Below are positions 37,201 to 45,776 of a stretch of 64,000 nucleotides of DNA, one piece after another. Numbering within the stretch: position 1 is the stretch's first letter; the number at the start of each line of letters is the position of its first letter. The stretch is from Krasilnikovia cinnamomea. Lineage in GTDB: Bacteria; Actinomycetota; Actinomycetes; Mycobacteriales; Micromonosporaceae. Both the position numbers and the translations under genes were made by a program. The stretch covers positions 7,192,001-7,256,000 of the forward strand of contig NZ_SHKY01000001.1 in the NCBI RefSeq assembly GCF_004217545.1, in the 5' to 3' direction. Under the pieces are notes generated by a model. The model made no database searches and had not been told where the DNA came from. It was given only the letters and a program-made list of their open reading frames with translations.

Positions 37201-37500
37201 GGCTACCTCGACGGGGCGGCCCGCACGACCACGGCGGCAAACGCGTCGGTGAGCTGGAGCTTCACCGGCACCCAGGCCGCCTGGATCGGCTCGCGCAGCG
37301 CGACCGGGTACGGCGTGGCGTACGTCTACCTCGACGACAGGAAGGTGGCCACCGTGGACACCAAGGCCACCACGGCCCTGGACAAGCAGGTGCTGTGGGC
37401 CGGCACCACCACCCCGGGTGAACACACCCTCAAGATCGTGGCGGTGGGCACCCCGGATCGCCCGAAGGTCGTCGTGGACGGGTTCACCAGCCTGAGCTGA
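34210..37500 (+). CDS. Large secreted metzincin-type metalloprotease with Fn3/Ig-like repeats
   Basis: A 1096-aa exported protein. A signal peptide lies at about 1-28 (AAAAPLAVGGMMFMPTAALAAA). The peptidase domain has the long zinc motif HEFGHNLGLSH (about residue 256) and a Met-turn DVMGFG (about 289), both defining metzincins; Cys pairs nearby suggest disulfides. From about residue 430 to the end there are about six Ig/Fn3-like units, each opening with a D-T/N-T-APSTP-type linker and showing YEL or YAVLVDG strands with VVAVDKVGN or KVVAV motifs. The last segment (about 985-1096) resembles a beta-sandwich carbohydrate- or wall-binding domain. ATG 34210 is the natural start. It probably degrades extracellular protein while bound to a surface. 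Confidence 0.88.
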   Translation: MIVRLLAHAAAAPLAVGGMMFMPTAALAAAPAAYTTTVLGTYTQVLPDDISPAPGTSAAPTAMVTIGDTIVRLPAGTTAGLASGAEVAVTVSAPVSADTTAEVAAAVATGQATVLSTTAAGGVAPIAASVAGAHSLTVVPVYWGAKDAQTTTTLRATADKVAAYWSAQTDGGITISTIDVRDWTVIPKPASCNDYGAATNAALAATGVSGATLRNHVLLYWPRMGCSWAGLGSVGGGNIWIDGTTAPDVWEHEFGHNLGLSHANAATCGSVPLSASCTVREYDDRDVMGFGRGGDGYNLNSALADVLGALTNPAVGVDGTVVTLPPITSVSQTRALKIPLTGSTLYVDYRPQTGRDAGLPAGWAGVQVHQRLTDKIDSRSLNMNPAVADSRAMPVGKAWAIPGTLLTLTVEEVTASGARVRVGNIYNDTTAPSTPAAPTVTGTAKSGEYVAGPVKFSWPAVTDAESGVAEYRVSINGQTTVTKTPSLSVPALTGTVAVSVTAVNKVGKVSAASPTVTVRGDNTAPSTPALTTPSNAATVGNAPRLAWSAATDDGAGLDRYELFLDKSKVGTADRAATSATVTLPGTALNGQHTLSVVAVDKVGNRSAADARTVVLAKATVPAPTKPTITNDASGTKISWTPPAQAAAGYDVLVDGVVREGLAGSATSWTLATGAATEGAHQLGVRARDSVGNASAVIVAKGTLDTSAPTQPKVAPPAVSTFTGNLARITWATATDAQSGIGKYAVLVDDVEVMRTLGTVRSASVPVPDGEHRIKVVAINGNGLPSADADALGVTVTATPTAPTPAKITAPAANAAISAQSTTVTWAAAVDPGGLDHYEVQVDGVTAATSTTTSASVSLDAGPHSLKVVAVDKSGLTSASAVVAITVDRTAPTVSTPAVTLRAGAAGAGVPVIVTATATDPSAICAVTVAVDGTPKVTGKTGTVRVETMLPRASSATVTVTATDCAGNSAVGTREVSLTSAAESAGQFAGTWAVAQAAGYLDGAARTTTAANASVSWSFTGTQAAWIGSRSATGYGVAYVYLDDRKVATVDTKATTALDKQVLWAGTTTPGEHTLKIVAVGTPDRPKVVVDGFTSLS

Positions 37501-37509
37501 CCTCCCACA

Positions 37510-37563
37510 CGGACGGGTCCGCCGACCCCCGGCCAGGACAGCCGGGGACGGCGGACCCGTCCG
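37510..37563. terminator. Long bidirectional hairpin terminator between convergent genes
   Basis: A perfect 15-bp inverted repeat (37510-37524 with 37549-37563) encloses a second 7-bp stem (37527-37533 with 37541-37547). It lies between the metalloprotease stop and the convergent phosphatase stop and would end both transcripts. Confidence 0.8.
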
Positions 37564-37579
37564 GATATGCGCCGCCCGG

Positions 37580-39562
37580 CTACCCGGACGCGGGGTCGGC
37601 CGACGTGTGTGCCAGCGCGGTCAACGCGAGGACGTGCTGCGCGGGGCTGCCCGGCGCGGCGTACAGGCGCAGGAGTCCGCCGTGCTCGCGGCTGCGGCGC
37701 AGCGCGTCCTGCAACCCCGCCACGCCCACACTGGACAGCAGCGTGACACCGGTCAGGTCGACGGTCAGCGACCGGGTACCGTGCCGGGTCAGCCGTTGCA
37801 GGGCCGAGGTCAGTTGCCCGGCGGTGGCGGCCGTGATCGGGCCGTCGACCCGGACACGCGGCCCCGGGGCGGACGGCTCGTCCAGGATCAGCAGCAGGTC
37901 GGAGTCGCGCGGCGGGCGGACACCCGGGACACCGGCGGTGACCTCGTCGAGGGTGAGCAGGCGGCCCGGCGTACTCAAGGCATGCCGGATCTCGGCGGTC
38001 GTGCCGTGCGCGGACGGACGCAGCCGGAGGGAGTCGACGAGCTGGTCGGCCAGCACCAGACCGAGACCGCCGGTCCGCCCGCTCGTCGCGGGTGGCCGTT
38101 CCTGCCAGCGCCCCTGGTCGGACACCTCGATCCGGGCCGCGCCGTCCGGCGCCAGCTCCGCCGCCAGCGTGACCTCCCCGGCCTCCTGCCCGGCGTACGC
38201 GTGCTCGACGCAGTTGGTGACCAGCTCCCCCACGGCGTGCCGCATCGCGGAGACGTCCTGCGAACCCACGCCGAGCTGCTGCAGCCATCCGCCGACGGCC
38301 CGGTACGCCTGCGCGATCACCCCGGGCCGGGCGGGCAGCCGCAGCCGCAGCGGCGGCGGCGGCGCCACCCGCTGCACCGCCAGCATCGTCACGTCGTCGG
38401 TGTGCGATGCCTGGCGCACCAGCAGCTCCAGGGTCTGGGTGCACACCCGCTGCACCGCGGACAGCCCGGAGCCGAGCAGCACCCGGTCCGCGGCGGCGTC
38501 CGCGGCGACCTGGGCGACCTCGACGAGGCTGCCGGCGTGGTCGCGGCCGGGCCGCTCGATCAGCCCATCGGTGAACAGCACCAGCAGGTCACCCTCGGCC
38601 AGCCGGGCCGTGCCCACCGGGAACGTCGCGTCGCCGCCGAGCGGCCCCGCACCGGTCGAGGGCAGGTACCGGCCGGGGCCGTCCCCGTTGATCAGCAGCG
38701 GCGGCGGGTGCCCGGCGGTGCAGTACGTGACCGCCCCGTCGGCCGGGTCGAGCACGGCCACGCACACGGTCGCCGCCCGCGCCCCCGGGGTGCGCCGCGC
38801 CAGCCGATCCACCGCCGCCAGCGCCCCCGCGATGTCCCCGTCCCCCAGCAAGCGGTCCTGCAGGACCGCGCGCAGCTGCCCCATCACCGCCGACGCCGCG
38901 ACGCCGTGGCCCACCACGTCCCCCACGGTCAGCGCCACCCGCCCGCCGGGCATCGCGACGGCGTCGAACCAGTCGCCACCGGCCGCCGTGTCCGCGTCGG
39001 CCAGCAGGTACGTGGCGGCCAGCCGGGCGCCCGGCAGCACCGGCAGCCCCGCCGGCAGCAGCTCCCGCTGCAGGGTGACGATGGTGTCGCGGGCGGCGGC
39101 GTAGCGGCGTTCGGCGACCTCGGCGCGTTCCTGCGCGGCCTGCCGTTCGAGCACCCGTTGCGTCACGTCCAGGCTGACCAGCGTCGTGCCGACGATCTCG
39201 CCGTCCGGGCCCCGCCACGGGGTGACCGTGAAGTCGTAGTACCCGTCCGTCCGGACGCCCTCGACGTCCATCTGCACGTGCCATTCCCGGGCCACCTGCT
39301 GCTGGCCGGTCCGGTACACCCGGTCGTACATCTCGTAGACCTGCTGGCCCTTCATCTCCGGGAAGGCCTCGACGAGGGTCTGGCCCACGTGCCCGGTGCG
39401 GCCCGTGGTCGCCCGGAACGCGGCGTTGGCGGCCACGATGCGATGCTCCGGGCCCGCCATGCCGAGCAGCAGCACCGGCATCTCGTCGAAGACCGCCCGT
39501 ACGGTGTCGGCGTCCCCGACCTCGCCGGCCCAGTCTCCGTCGCGCCTCGGCACACTCGCCAT
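37580..39562 (-). CDS. PAS - SpoIIE/PP2C phosphatase - HATPase - STAS regulatory protein
   Basis: A 660-aa cytosolic protein that joins all parts of a partner-switching cascade. It has a PAS domain (about 20-145: FDEMPVLLLGMAG, DGYYDFTVTPWRG), PP2C phosphatase (about 170-395: GGDWFDAV, VGDVVGHG, AGHPPPLL, LLVLFTDGLIERPGRD), an RsbW-type ATP-binding kinase domain (about 400-530: AVGELVTNCVEHAYAG, GGLGLVLADQLVD), and a C-terminal STAS anti-anti-sigma domain (about 555-655: LTVDLTGVTLLSSVGVAGL, with Ser-Ser at the usual phosphorylation site). I chose ATG 39562 with GGAGGG upstream. The frame to 39709 lacks a start signal. Confidence 0.92.
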   Translation of the reverse strand: MASVPRRDGDWAGEVGDADTVRAVFDEMPVLLLGMAGPEHRIVAANAAFRATTGRTGHVGQTLVEAFPEMKGQQVYEMYDRVYRTGQQQVAREWHVQMDVEGVRTDGYYDFTVTPWRGPDGEIVGTTLVSLDVTQRVLERQAAQERAEVAERRYAAARDTIVTLQRELLPAGLPVLPGARLAATYLLADADTAAGGDWFDAVAMPGGRVALTVGDVVGHGVAASAVMGQLRAVLQDRLLGDGDIAGALAAVDRLARRTPGARAATVCVAVLDPADGAVTYCTAGHPPPLLINGDGPGRYLPSTGAGPLGGDATFPVGTARLAEGDLLVLFTDGLIERPGRDHAGSLVEVAQVAADAAADRVLLGSGLSAVQRVCTQTLELLVRQASHTDDVTMLAVQRVAPPPPLRLRLPARPGVIAQAYRAVGGWLQQLGVGSQDVSAMRHAVGELVTNCVEHAYAGQEAGEVTLAAELAPDGAARIEVSDQGRWQERPPATSGRTGGLGLVLADQLVDSLRLRPSAHGTTAEIRHALSTPGRLLTLDEVTAGVPGVRPPRDSDLLLILDEPSAPGPRVRVDGPITAATAGQLTSALQRLTRHGTRSLTVDLTGVTLLSSVGVAGLQDALRRSREHGGLLRLYAAPGSPAQHVLALTALAHTSADPASG

Positions 39563-39956
39563 GAGCCCTCCACCGGTCCGCCGGTCACCCTTGTGCCCGG
39601 CGAACGCGGCACGCCGGTGTGCGACCGGGCTGAGTGCGGGCCGCGGTACCCGCGTTCCTATCACGACACAGCGCCCGTGCGAACCGTCGCGGGCCGGGGG
39701 TAACCCCACGGCCTGACGGGTAGGGCGGCCACCAGGGCGACCACCCGGTATTGATCAGGGCCGCTGCAACCGGTCGCGCGTTCGCCCGCCCGGCGGAAAA
39801 GCCCGGCCGCGCGCTCCGGGGATCCGTCGGAGCGCGGCCGGGCCCGGAGCCGGTGCAACCGGGTGGCGACCCGCGCGCACCGGGTCCCGCTACGGCACAC
39901 CGGCACGGTGAAGAAGACCACGAGAAGGCTCCGCACGTCGGAAGGGACTCTGGGAC
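39563..39956. other. 394-bp intergenic region with a GC hairpin
   Basis: No gene is supported. It is the divergent spacer between the phosphatase protein and the small gene at 39957. The main visible structure is the hairpin at 39802-39842, described separately. No convincing promoter hexamers are seen. Confidence 0.5.
39802..39842. terminator. Strong GC hairpin in the 39.6-39.95 kb spacer
   Basis: CCCGGCCGCGCGCTCC (39802-39817) pairs with GGAGCGCGGCCGGG (39829-39842), with one 2-nt bulge and an 11-nt loop. It is not next to a stop codon, so it may be an attenuator, a boundary between divergent transcripts or a small-RNA end rather than an ordinary terminator. Confidence 0.4.
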
Positions 39957-40334
39957 ATGCGCACCGAGGACACCGGAATCCGCCAGACCGCATCGCACGC
40001 GAACCTGCCGGGACAGCAGGCCGGTCGCCCTCTGGTCCGCGCCGAGGCCACCACCGACGAGGCCTACCCGTACGCGCTGCGGGTCGGCGACCACGCCACC
40101 GTTCGGGTCCCCATGACGGCCGCCGGACTGCGCTCGCTGCGCGACGCCCTGACCGCGCTGCTGGACAGCGCGGAGCCGGCCGAGGCGGACGACTTCGTCA
40201 CCGTCTGGGCGCGGGCCAACGGCGCCACCGTACGCGGCGGCACCGCCAGCGCCACGGCCGGTCGGTGCACCGAGCCCACCGCCGAGATCATCCCGCTGCC
40301 GGCCCGGCCCGCCCGCTTCCTGCTGGCGGCCTAG
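39957..40334 (+). CDS. Small hypothetical protein
   Basis: A 125-aa acidic-to-neutral protein with good actinobacterial codon use and ATG 39957. No signal peptide or membrane segment is present. A central part (about 35-75: YPYALRVGDHATVRVPMTAAGLRSLRDALTALL) looks like a small alpha/beta fold. It resembles short stand-alone proteins often found near regulators in actinomycetes, but I do not recognise a family. It is convergent with the DUF2087 gene. Confidence 0.65.
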   Translation: MRTEDTGIRQTASHANLPGQQAGRPLVRAEATTDEAYPYALRVGDHATVRVPMTAAGLRSLRDALTALLDSAEPAEADDFVTVWARANGATVRGGTASATAGRCTEPTAEIIPLPARPARFLLAA

Positions 40335-40393
40335 GAGCGTCCGGCTCACCACCGAGGTGCAGGTGGCCGAGCGCCCCGGGAGAGGCGGCCGTG

Positions 40394-40954
40394 TCAGCCG
40401 ACCGGCAGCGCCCGGCCCGGCCCGTACGTGGTGCCGGCGCGGTCGCGCTCGAGCCAGCCGGTGTCGACCATCATCCGGCGCACCCCGGCGACGTCGTCGG
40501 TGACCTCCGCCAGCCGGTGGTTGATCTCGTCCTCGTCGTGCAGGCCGTCGAGATCCAGGAACCGGGCGAGCAGTTCGCCGAGCAGCGGGGTGCGGTCGCT
40601 CAGCGTCGGCGGCATGCTGGTGAGCCGCCCGTGCGAGAAATACGGGCGCAGCCGTGGATAGCCGGCCAGCAGCGGCGCGATCGGCTGGAGCCGGTCGACC
40701 GCGGCGGCCGCCTCCCGCAGGCCTTCGGGCCGGGCCCGGTAGACGCCGTCGCCCGTCCCGGTGGCAAGCCCGAGGGCGACGAGCCGGGCGCAGGCGTCCC
40801 CCGTCTTCGGCAGGGGCAGATCGAGCGCATAGCTCAGCTCGGCGAGCGTGGCACCCTGCTCGCCGCGCCTGGTCAGCTCGGCCAGGGCGAGCAGTTTCGT
40901 CGGGCTGGACAGCTGGGCCAGGACATCGGCGGCACGGGCGGCTGGCACGGACAT
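40394..40954 (-). CDS. DUF2087-type transcriptional regulator (ArsR-like HTH)
   Basis: A 186-aa protein. The N-terminal two-thirds holds a winged-helix HTH like that of ArsR proteins (LSSPTKLLALAELTRRGEQGATLAELSYALDL). The C-terminal segment PPTLSDRTPLLGELLARFL, then DEINHRLAEVTDDVAGVRRMMVDTGWLERD, is the DUF2087 domain, usual in stand-alone regulators. No Cys metal site is seen. The start is ATG 40954 (MSVPAARAADVL), with 12 extra residues possible to 40990. It lies upstream of the GGDEF-EAL/binding-protein pair but is transcribed from its own gap. Confidence 0.85.
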   Translation of the reverse strand: MSVPAARAADVLAQLSSPTKLLALAELTRRGEQGATLAELSYALDLPLPKTGDACARLVALGLATGTGDGVYRARPEGLREAAAAVDRLQPIAPLLAGYPRLRPYFSHGRLTSMPPTLSDRTPLLGELLARFLDLDGLHDEDEINHRLAEVTDDVAGVRRMMVDTGWLERDRAGTTYGPGRALPVG

Positions 40955-41037
40955 CGCACCAGCGTATGAAGACCTCGCGGCGCGGCGCATCCGATATCCG
41001 CGCCAGGCGGCCGCCGGCGCCGGACTCGCCGGTCAGC

Positions 41038-42978
41038 TCAGGCGGCCAGCACCCGGGCGGGAGCGCTGAGCAGTTCCTGGAAGGCCTCCGGCGCAACCGG
41101 CTTGGCGAACCAGTAGCCCTGGCCGTACTTGCAGCCGAAGTCGCGGACGCGGCGGGCCTGCTCCGCGGTCTCGATGCCCTCCGCGACGGTCTCCAGGCCG
41201 AGCAGTTCGGCCAGGCGCAGCACGGCCTCGCACACCCCGTCGTCCGCGGCCACGAACGACCGGTCGATCTTGAGCTGGTCGACCCGGAACCGCTGCAGGT
41301 GGGTGATGGAGGAGTAGCCCGTGCCGAAGTCGTCCAGGGCCACTCCGAAGCCGAGCGCACGCAGCCGTTCCACCTGGGTCGCCACCAGCTCGCCGTCGTG
41401 CACCATCGCCGACTCGGTGATCTCCAGCATCAGCGCGGCCGGCGGCAGCCCGGCCCCGTCGACCACGGCGCAGATCTCCTCGACCATCCCCCGGTGCTGC
41501 AACTGGTGCACGGACAGGTTCACGCTGATCACGAAGTCGTTGCCGGGCCGGTCGGCCAGCCACCGGGTGGCCTGCGCGCAGGCGAGTTCCAGTACCCGCC
41601 GGCCCAGCGGCAGGATCAGCCCGCTGGCCTCGGCGACCGGCAGGAACGCCGCCGGGGACAGCATCCCCTGGCTCGGGTGGGTCCAGCGGACCAGCGCCTC
41701 CGCCCCGACGATGGCGCCGCTGTTGAGGCAGACGATGGGCTGGTAGGCGAGGTGGATCTCGTCGGTCTCGAGCGCCCGACGCAGATCGACCTCCAGCCCG
41801 ACCCGGCTGCGCACCCGGTCCTGCATGGACTGGTCGAAGACGACGAACCGGCCCTTGCCCCGGTTCTTGGCCGCGTACATCGCGACGTCGGCCTGGCGCA
41901 GCAGGTCGGTGCCGTCACGGTCCGGCCCGGCGACCGCGATCCCGACGCTGCCGCGGGTGAGGACCTGGGTGCCGCCGGTGTCGACCGGCTCGGCGAGCGC
42001 TTCGATGATCCGCTGGGCGACCGAGATCGCCGTGTCCGCGCCGCCGTTCTCGATGAGGATGGCGAACTCGTCGCCGCCGAGGCGGGCCGCGGTGTCGTTG
42101 TCCCGTACCGATCCGCGCAGCCGCGCGGCGACCTCGACCAGCAGCGCGTCGCCCGCGGCGTGGCCGAGGCTGTCGTTGATGCGTTTGAAATCGTCGAGGT
42201 CGACGAACATGACGGCGGGTTCCCCGGCCCGCAGGGCCTGCTGCATCCGTTCGATGAAGAGCTTGCGGTTGGGCAGACCGGTGAGCGCGTCGTGCTCCGC
42301 CTGATGCCGGATGGTCGCGGCGTTCTCGTTGGCCAGTTGCAACGCCGCGCGTTCCTGGCGCAGCAGCTCCGCGGCGGAGGCGGCGGCGGCGCGGTGGGCC
42401 CGGTCGAAACGGCGCAACAGCGCGCCGATCATCGCGGCGGTGAGGATCATCGCGACGACCAGGACGTAGTTGGCCGTGGCGGACGCCTTGCCGGCCTCGG
42501 CGGCGGCCGTCTCCGCCAGTTCGCCGATCCGGTCGCTGAGCGCCCGCAGCTGCGGGCCGGTCTTGCTGCGCTCGACCTTGATGGCCTCGTTGGTGTTGTC
42601 CACGATCAGCAGGTCCTGCTGCTCGTCGAGGACGGCGTGGTAGTCGCTGATCAGGCCGACCAGTTCGCGGCTGGTGGCGGCGGGCATGGTCGCCGCGAGC
42701 CGGGTGAGGACCTGGCTCTCCCGGCCCCGGATGGCGCCGGTGTCGCGGGCCACCCGGGCCCGGATGCTCGGATCGGCCAGCGTCTTCCACTGCAACGAGC
42801 TCTCCTCGTTGAGCAGCAGGACCAGGCTCTGCAGCCGCGCCGAGGTCTGGTTCTCCGCGATGCCCCGCCGGTGCTGGATGATGTTGACGTAGGTGACCAG
42901 GGCGAGGACGACCAGCACGGCCGCGAGGACGTTCGCCCAGCGGTTATGGCGCCAGCCGTGCCGGAGGGCGCTGATCAT
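41038..42978 (-). CDS. Membrane GGDEF-EAL protein (c-di-GMP synthesis/breakdown)
   Basis: A 646-aa protein with TM1 (VLAAVLVVLALVTYVNII, about 17-34), a helical periplasmic sensor of about 135 residues, TM2 (YVLVVAMILTAAMIGALL), then GGDEF (about 225-385) with HDALTGLPNRKLF and an intact RLGGDEF, and EAL (about 395-640) with GAEALVRW, LDDFGTGYSS, LKIDRSFV and EGIET. Both active sites look intact, so it may make or degrade c-di-GMP. ATG 42978 overlaps the stop of the upstream binding-protein gene (ATGA). The pairing suggests that the lipoprotein feeds ligand information to this sensor. The PilZ protein at 17.4 kb could be a receptor. Confidence 0.94.
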   Translation of the reverse strand: MISALRHGWRHNRWANVLAAVLVVLALVTYVNIIQHRRGIAENQTSARLQSLVLLLNEESSLQWKTLADPSIRARVARDTGAIRGRESQVLTRLAATMPAATSRELVGLISDYHAVLDEQQDLLIVDNTNEAIKVERSKTGPQLRALSDRIGELAETAAAEAGKASATANYVLVVAMILTAAMIGALLRRFDRAHRAAAASAAELLRQERAALQLANENAATIRHQAEHDALTGLPNRKLFIERMQQALRAGEPAVMFVDLDDFKRINDSLGHAAGDALLVEVAARLRGSVRDNDTAARLGGDEFAILIENGGADTAISVAQRIIEALAEPVDTGGTQVLTRGSVGIAVAGPDRDGTDLLRQADVAMYAAKNRGKGRFVVFDQSMQDRVRSRVGLEVDLRRALETDEIHLAYQPIVCLNSGAIVGAEALVRWTHPSQGMLSPAAFLPVAEASGLILPLGRRVLELACAQATRWLADRPGNDFVISVNLSVHQLQHRGMVEEICAVVDGAGLPPAALMLEITESAMVHDGELVATQVERLRALGFGVALDDFGTGYSSITHLQRFRVDQLKIDRSFVAADDGVCEAVLRLAELLGLETVAEGIETAEQARRVRDFGCKYGQGYWFAKPVAPEAFQELLSAPARVLAA

Positions 42979-44333
42979 GACGCTTGCTGGATCGCGTTGC
43001 GGACGTCGTCGTCCGCGGTGCGCAGCAGGGCGCGCAGGCGCTGTTCGGGCAGCGGGGCCCCGGTATGCGTGATGGTCTCCCAGAGCGTGCTGAAGTCCTT
43101 CGTCAGCGCCGCCTCGATGTCCACCCACGCGGCGACCGCCGGGTACTGCCTACCGTCACGCTGCCCGTCGACGAAGCCCCGGTACGCGGGGTCGGCGTCG
43201 AGGCGGGTGCTGCGCATGACCTCCGTACGGGCGGGCCAGATGCCCAGCTCGCCGACCACGTACCGTTCCTGGCTCTGGGCGCCGGTGAGGAACCGTACCC
43301 ATTCCAGGGCGGCGCCCCGGTGCGCCGAGCCCTTGAAGACGGCCAGGTCGCTGCCGCCCAGGAACGTGTACCGGCCCTTGGGGCCGGCCGGCATCGGCGC
43401 GGTCGCCCAGCCGGCCCGCAGGCCCGGCCGGTTCGTGTCGGCGCGGAAGGTGGCCACGGAGTCGGGGCCGTGGAACAGGACGGCGGTCTGCCCGTCGGCG
43501 AACGCGGCGACGGCGGCGTCGGAGTTCTTCGCCAGCAGATCCCGCTTGTTGTACGTGCCCATGAGGCGCTGGTAGAAGTCGATGCCCGCGGCCGACTCCG
43601 GGGTGGAGAGCATCGGCGTCCTGCCGTCGGCGGACAGCAGGTCCCCGCCCGCGCCCCAGATGAACGGGGCCACGTTGTGCACCACGTTCCAGTCATTCTT
43701 GCCGGGCTGCCCGAGCGGCGTGATCTTGCCTTCCCGCTTGATCGCGGCGAGGGTCCGCTCCATGGCGTCCCAGGTCTCGAACGCCTTCGCCGGGTCCAGG
43801 CCCAGGCGGCGCAGCACGTCGGTGCGGTAGAACAGGGCCCGGATGTCGACGAACCAGGGCACCGCGGTCACCGCGTCGCTGCCGACCAGCTTCGTGGCCG
43901 TCCAGCTCGCCGGCAGGAACGACGCCCGGCCGCCGAACGAGTTCAGCTCCGCGTCGGAGTACGGCGCCAGGGCACCGGTCTGCGACAGCCCGCCCACCCA
44001 GGTGGTGCCGAGTTGCGTGACGTCGGGCGCGTCTCCGCCGGCCGCGGCGGCGCTGATCCGGTTCAGCGCGGCGGCCCAGTCGAGCATGGTCAGCTGCACC
44101 GTGATGTTGGGGTGCAGGCGGTGGAACTGGTCCGCCTCGGCCTGCATGGCCTTGTGCGCGTCCAGGCCGTTCGGCATGAACCAGAACTTGATGGTCACGG
44201 GGGGCGCGGACGCGGCGTACCCGGTGGGTGCGGCGGTGTTCTCGGCGCGCTTGCCGCAGGCGGCGGTCGCCAGCATCAGCGGCACCACCAGCAATGCGAT
44301 CGGCCTCAGGCATCGAGTCACGGTCCTGGTCAT
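42975..44333 (-). CDS. Extracellular solute-binding lipoprotein, family 1 (sugar type)
   Basis: A lipoprotein of about 452 aa resembling ABC sugar-binding proteins. The signal peptide ends in a lipobox (MLATAACG, Cys near residue 26). The mature part shows the family's VTIKFWFMPNGLDAHKAMQ start, the hinge region AVPWFVDIRALFYRTDVL, and GRYTFLGGSDLAVFKGSAHRGAALEWVRFLTG. No permease or ATPase gene is adjacent. Instead, its stop overlaps the ATG of a GGDEF-EAL protein. Starts at GTG 44345 and at ATG 44336 or 44333 are possible; 44333 has GAGGG at a good distance. A sensory role seems more likely than transport, by context. Confidence 0.88.
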   Translation of the reverse strand: MTRTVTRCLRPIALLVVPLMLATAACGKRAENTAAPTGYAASAPPVTIKFWFMPNGLDAHKAMQAEADQFHRLHPNITVQLTMLDWAAALNRISAAAAGGDAPDVTQLGTTWVGGLSQTGALAPYSDAELNSFGGRASFLPASWTATKLVGSDAVTAVPWFVDIRALFYRTDVLRRLGLDPAKAFETWDAMERTLAAIKREGKITPLGQPGKNDWNVVHNVAPFIWGAGGDLLSADGRTPMLSTPESAAGIDFYQRLMGTYNKRDLLAKNSDAAVAAFADGQTAVLFHGPDSVATFRADTNRPGLRAGWATAPMPAGPKGRYTFLGGSDLAVFKGSAHRGAALEWVRFLTGAQSQERYVVGELGIWPARTEVMRSTRLDADPAYRGFVDGQRDGRQYPAVAAWVDIEAALTKDFSTLWETITHTGAPLPEQRLRALLRTADDDVRNAIQQAS

Positions 44334-44470
44334 CATCACCCTCACCCGCCCATCGCCGACCGCATGACCGGCGCCTCATCAATCGGCCGGGGGGTAGCAG
44401 CCTTTAGTCAGCCGGACGTGACCCGGTGTGGGGGCGGGCGGCGTGGCGCGGATCGGTAGGGTTACCCGCC

Positions 44471-45772
44471 ATGCTGATCAACCTGGGGTGGCGGCGTGCT
44501 CCGCAAGCACCCGTGCCCGCGGCGGCCGGAGCGCGGCCCGCGTCCGGCGGTGGCCGCCTGGTCGCGCTCGACGGCCTCCGGCTGTTCGCCGCCCTTTTCG
44601 TGGCGTTCTTCCACTACACCGGCCGTGAACCGAGCGTCGAACGCGCCTGGGGGGTGGGTTCGGCGACGGCCTTCCCGGGCCTGCGCGAGATCAGTTCGTT
44701 CGGCTGGATGGGCGTCGAGCTGTTCTTCATGATCAGCGGCTTCGTCATCTGCATGAGCTGCTGGGGCCGCAGCACGGGGGACTTCTTCCGGTCCCGGATC
44801 GTGCGGCTCTTCCCCGCGTACTGGGCGGGGGTTCTGATCACCTCCGCCGTGCTGTTCATCTGGCCGATGGTGGTCGAGCCCCGCACCCCGTCCGAGATCC
44901 TGCTCAACCTGACCATGCTGCAGCGGCCGCTGCACGTGGCCCAGGTCGAAGGGGTCTACTGGAGCCTCTGGGTCGAGGCGCGGTTCTACCTGCTGTTCTC
45001 GTTGCTGGTGTGGCGTGGGCTGACGCTGCGCCGCACGGTGATCTTCTGCTACGCCTGGCTGATCGCCTCCGTGCTCGCCACCCGGGCCGACGAGCCGCTG
45101 ATCGCCACGATGCTCATGCCGCAGTACGCGCCGCTGTTCGTGGCCGGGATCGCCTTCTACCTGATCCACCGTTTCGGGTCGGACATCCTGCTCTGGGGGC
45201 TGGTGGTCTTCTCGTACCTGCTGGCGCAGCACAACATGATGCTGCGGGTGATCGGGGTCAGCGCGGACGACGTGCAGCGGCCGCTGTCGTCGAAGGTCGC
45301 GGTCGGCCTGCTCACGCTGTTCTTCGCGGTGATGGCGGCGGTCGCGCTCGGCTGGACGTCGTGGGTCCGGGGGCGGTGGCTGACCACGGCCGGACTGCTC
45401 ACCTACCCGTTCTACCTGCTGCACGAGAACATCGGGTGGACGATCATCCACGCGATGCGCGACGTGCGCCCACGCTATCTCACCCTGGCCCTGGTGCTTG
45501 CGGTGATGCTGCTGGCGTCCTGGCTGCTGCACCGCCTGATCGAACGTCCGCTGGCCGCCGTGCTGCGCGGCCGGTTGAAGGCCGCCTTCGCCGGGTTCGG
45601 CCGCCCCGACCGACGGTACGGCGCGGGCCCGCCCGCCGGGCGCCGCCCCGCAGCTCGTACACCTGCCGGTCCGACCCGCGAGACGGGGACCGCGGTGACG
45701 GACGCCACAGCGGCGGTGCCGGATCAGCGCTCGCGAGCCGAGCCCCGCCAGACAGCGGACGTCGTGGATTAG
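44471..45772 (+). CDS. Acyltransferase-3 family integral membrane protein (OafA-like)
   Basis: A 433-aa membrane acyltransferase with about 10 segments. It shows the family's opening (LVALDGLRLFAALFVAFFHY, with the conserved His), the RSRIVRLFPAYWAGVL motif and WSLWVEARFYLLFS. These enzymes O-acylate extracytoplasmic sugars or glycans. ATG 44471 is preferred; the region before it is too short to be coding with confidence. A Pro/Arg-rich C-tail (about 380-433) is cytoplasmic. It lies just before the iron box at 45777, so it may not be iron-regulated itself. Confidence 0.9.
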   Translation: MLINLGWRRAPQAPVPAAAGARPASGGGRLVALDGLRLFAALFVAFFHYTGREPSVERAWGVGSATAFPGLREISSFGWMGVELFFMISGFVICMSCWGRSTGDFFRSRIVRLFPAYWAGVLITSAVLFIWPMVVEPRTPSEILLNLTMLQRPLHVAQVEGVYWSLWVEARFYLLFSLLVWRGLTLRRTVIFCYAWLIASVLATRADEPLIATMLMPQYAPLFVAGIAFYLIHRFGSDILLWGLVVFSYLLAQHNMMLRVIGVSADDVQRPLSSKVAVGLLTLFFAVMAAVALGWTSWVRGRWLTTAGLLTYPFYLLHENIGWTIIHAMRDVRPRYLTLALVLAVMLLASWLLHRLIERPLAAVLRGRLKAAFAGFGRPDRRYGAGPPAGRRPAARTPAGPTRETGTAVTDATAAVPDQRSRAEPRQTADVVD

Positions 45773-45776
45773 GTAG

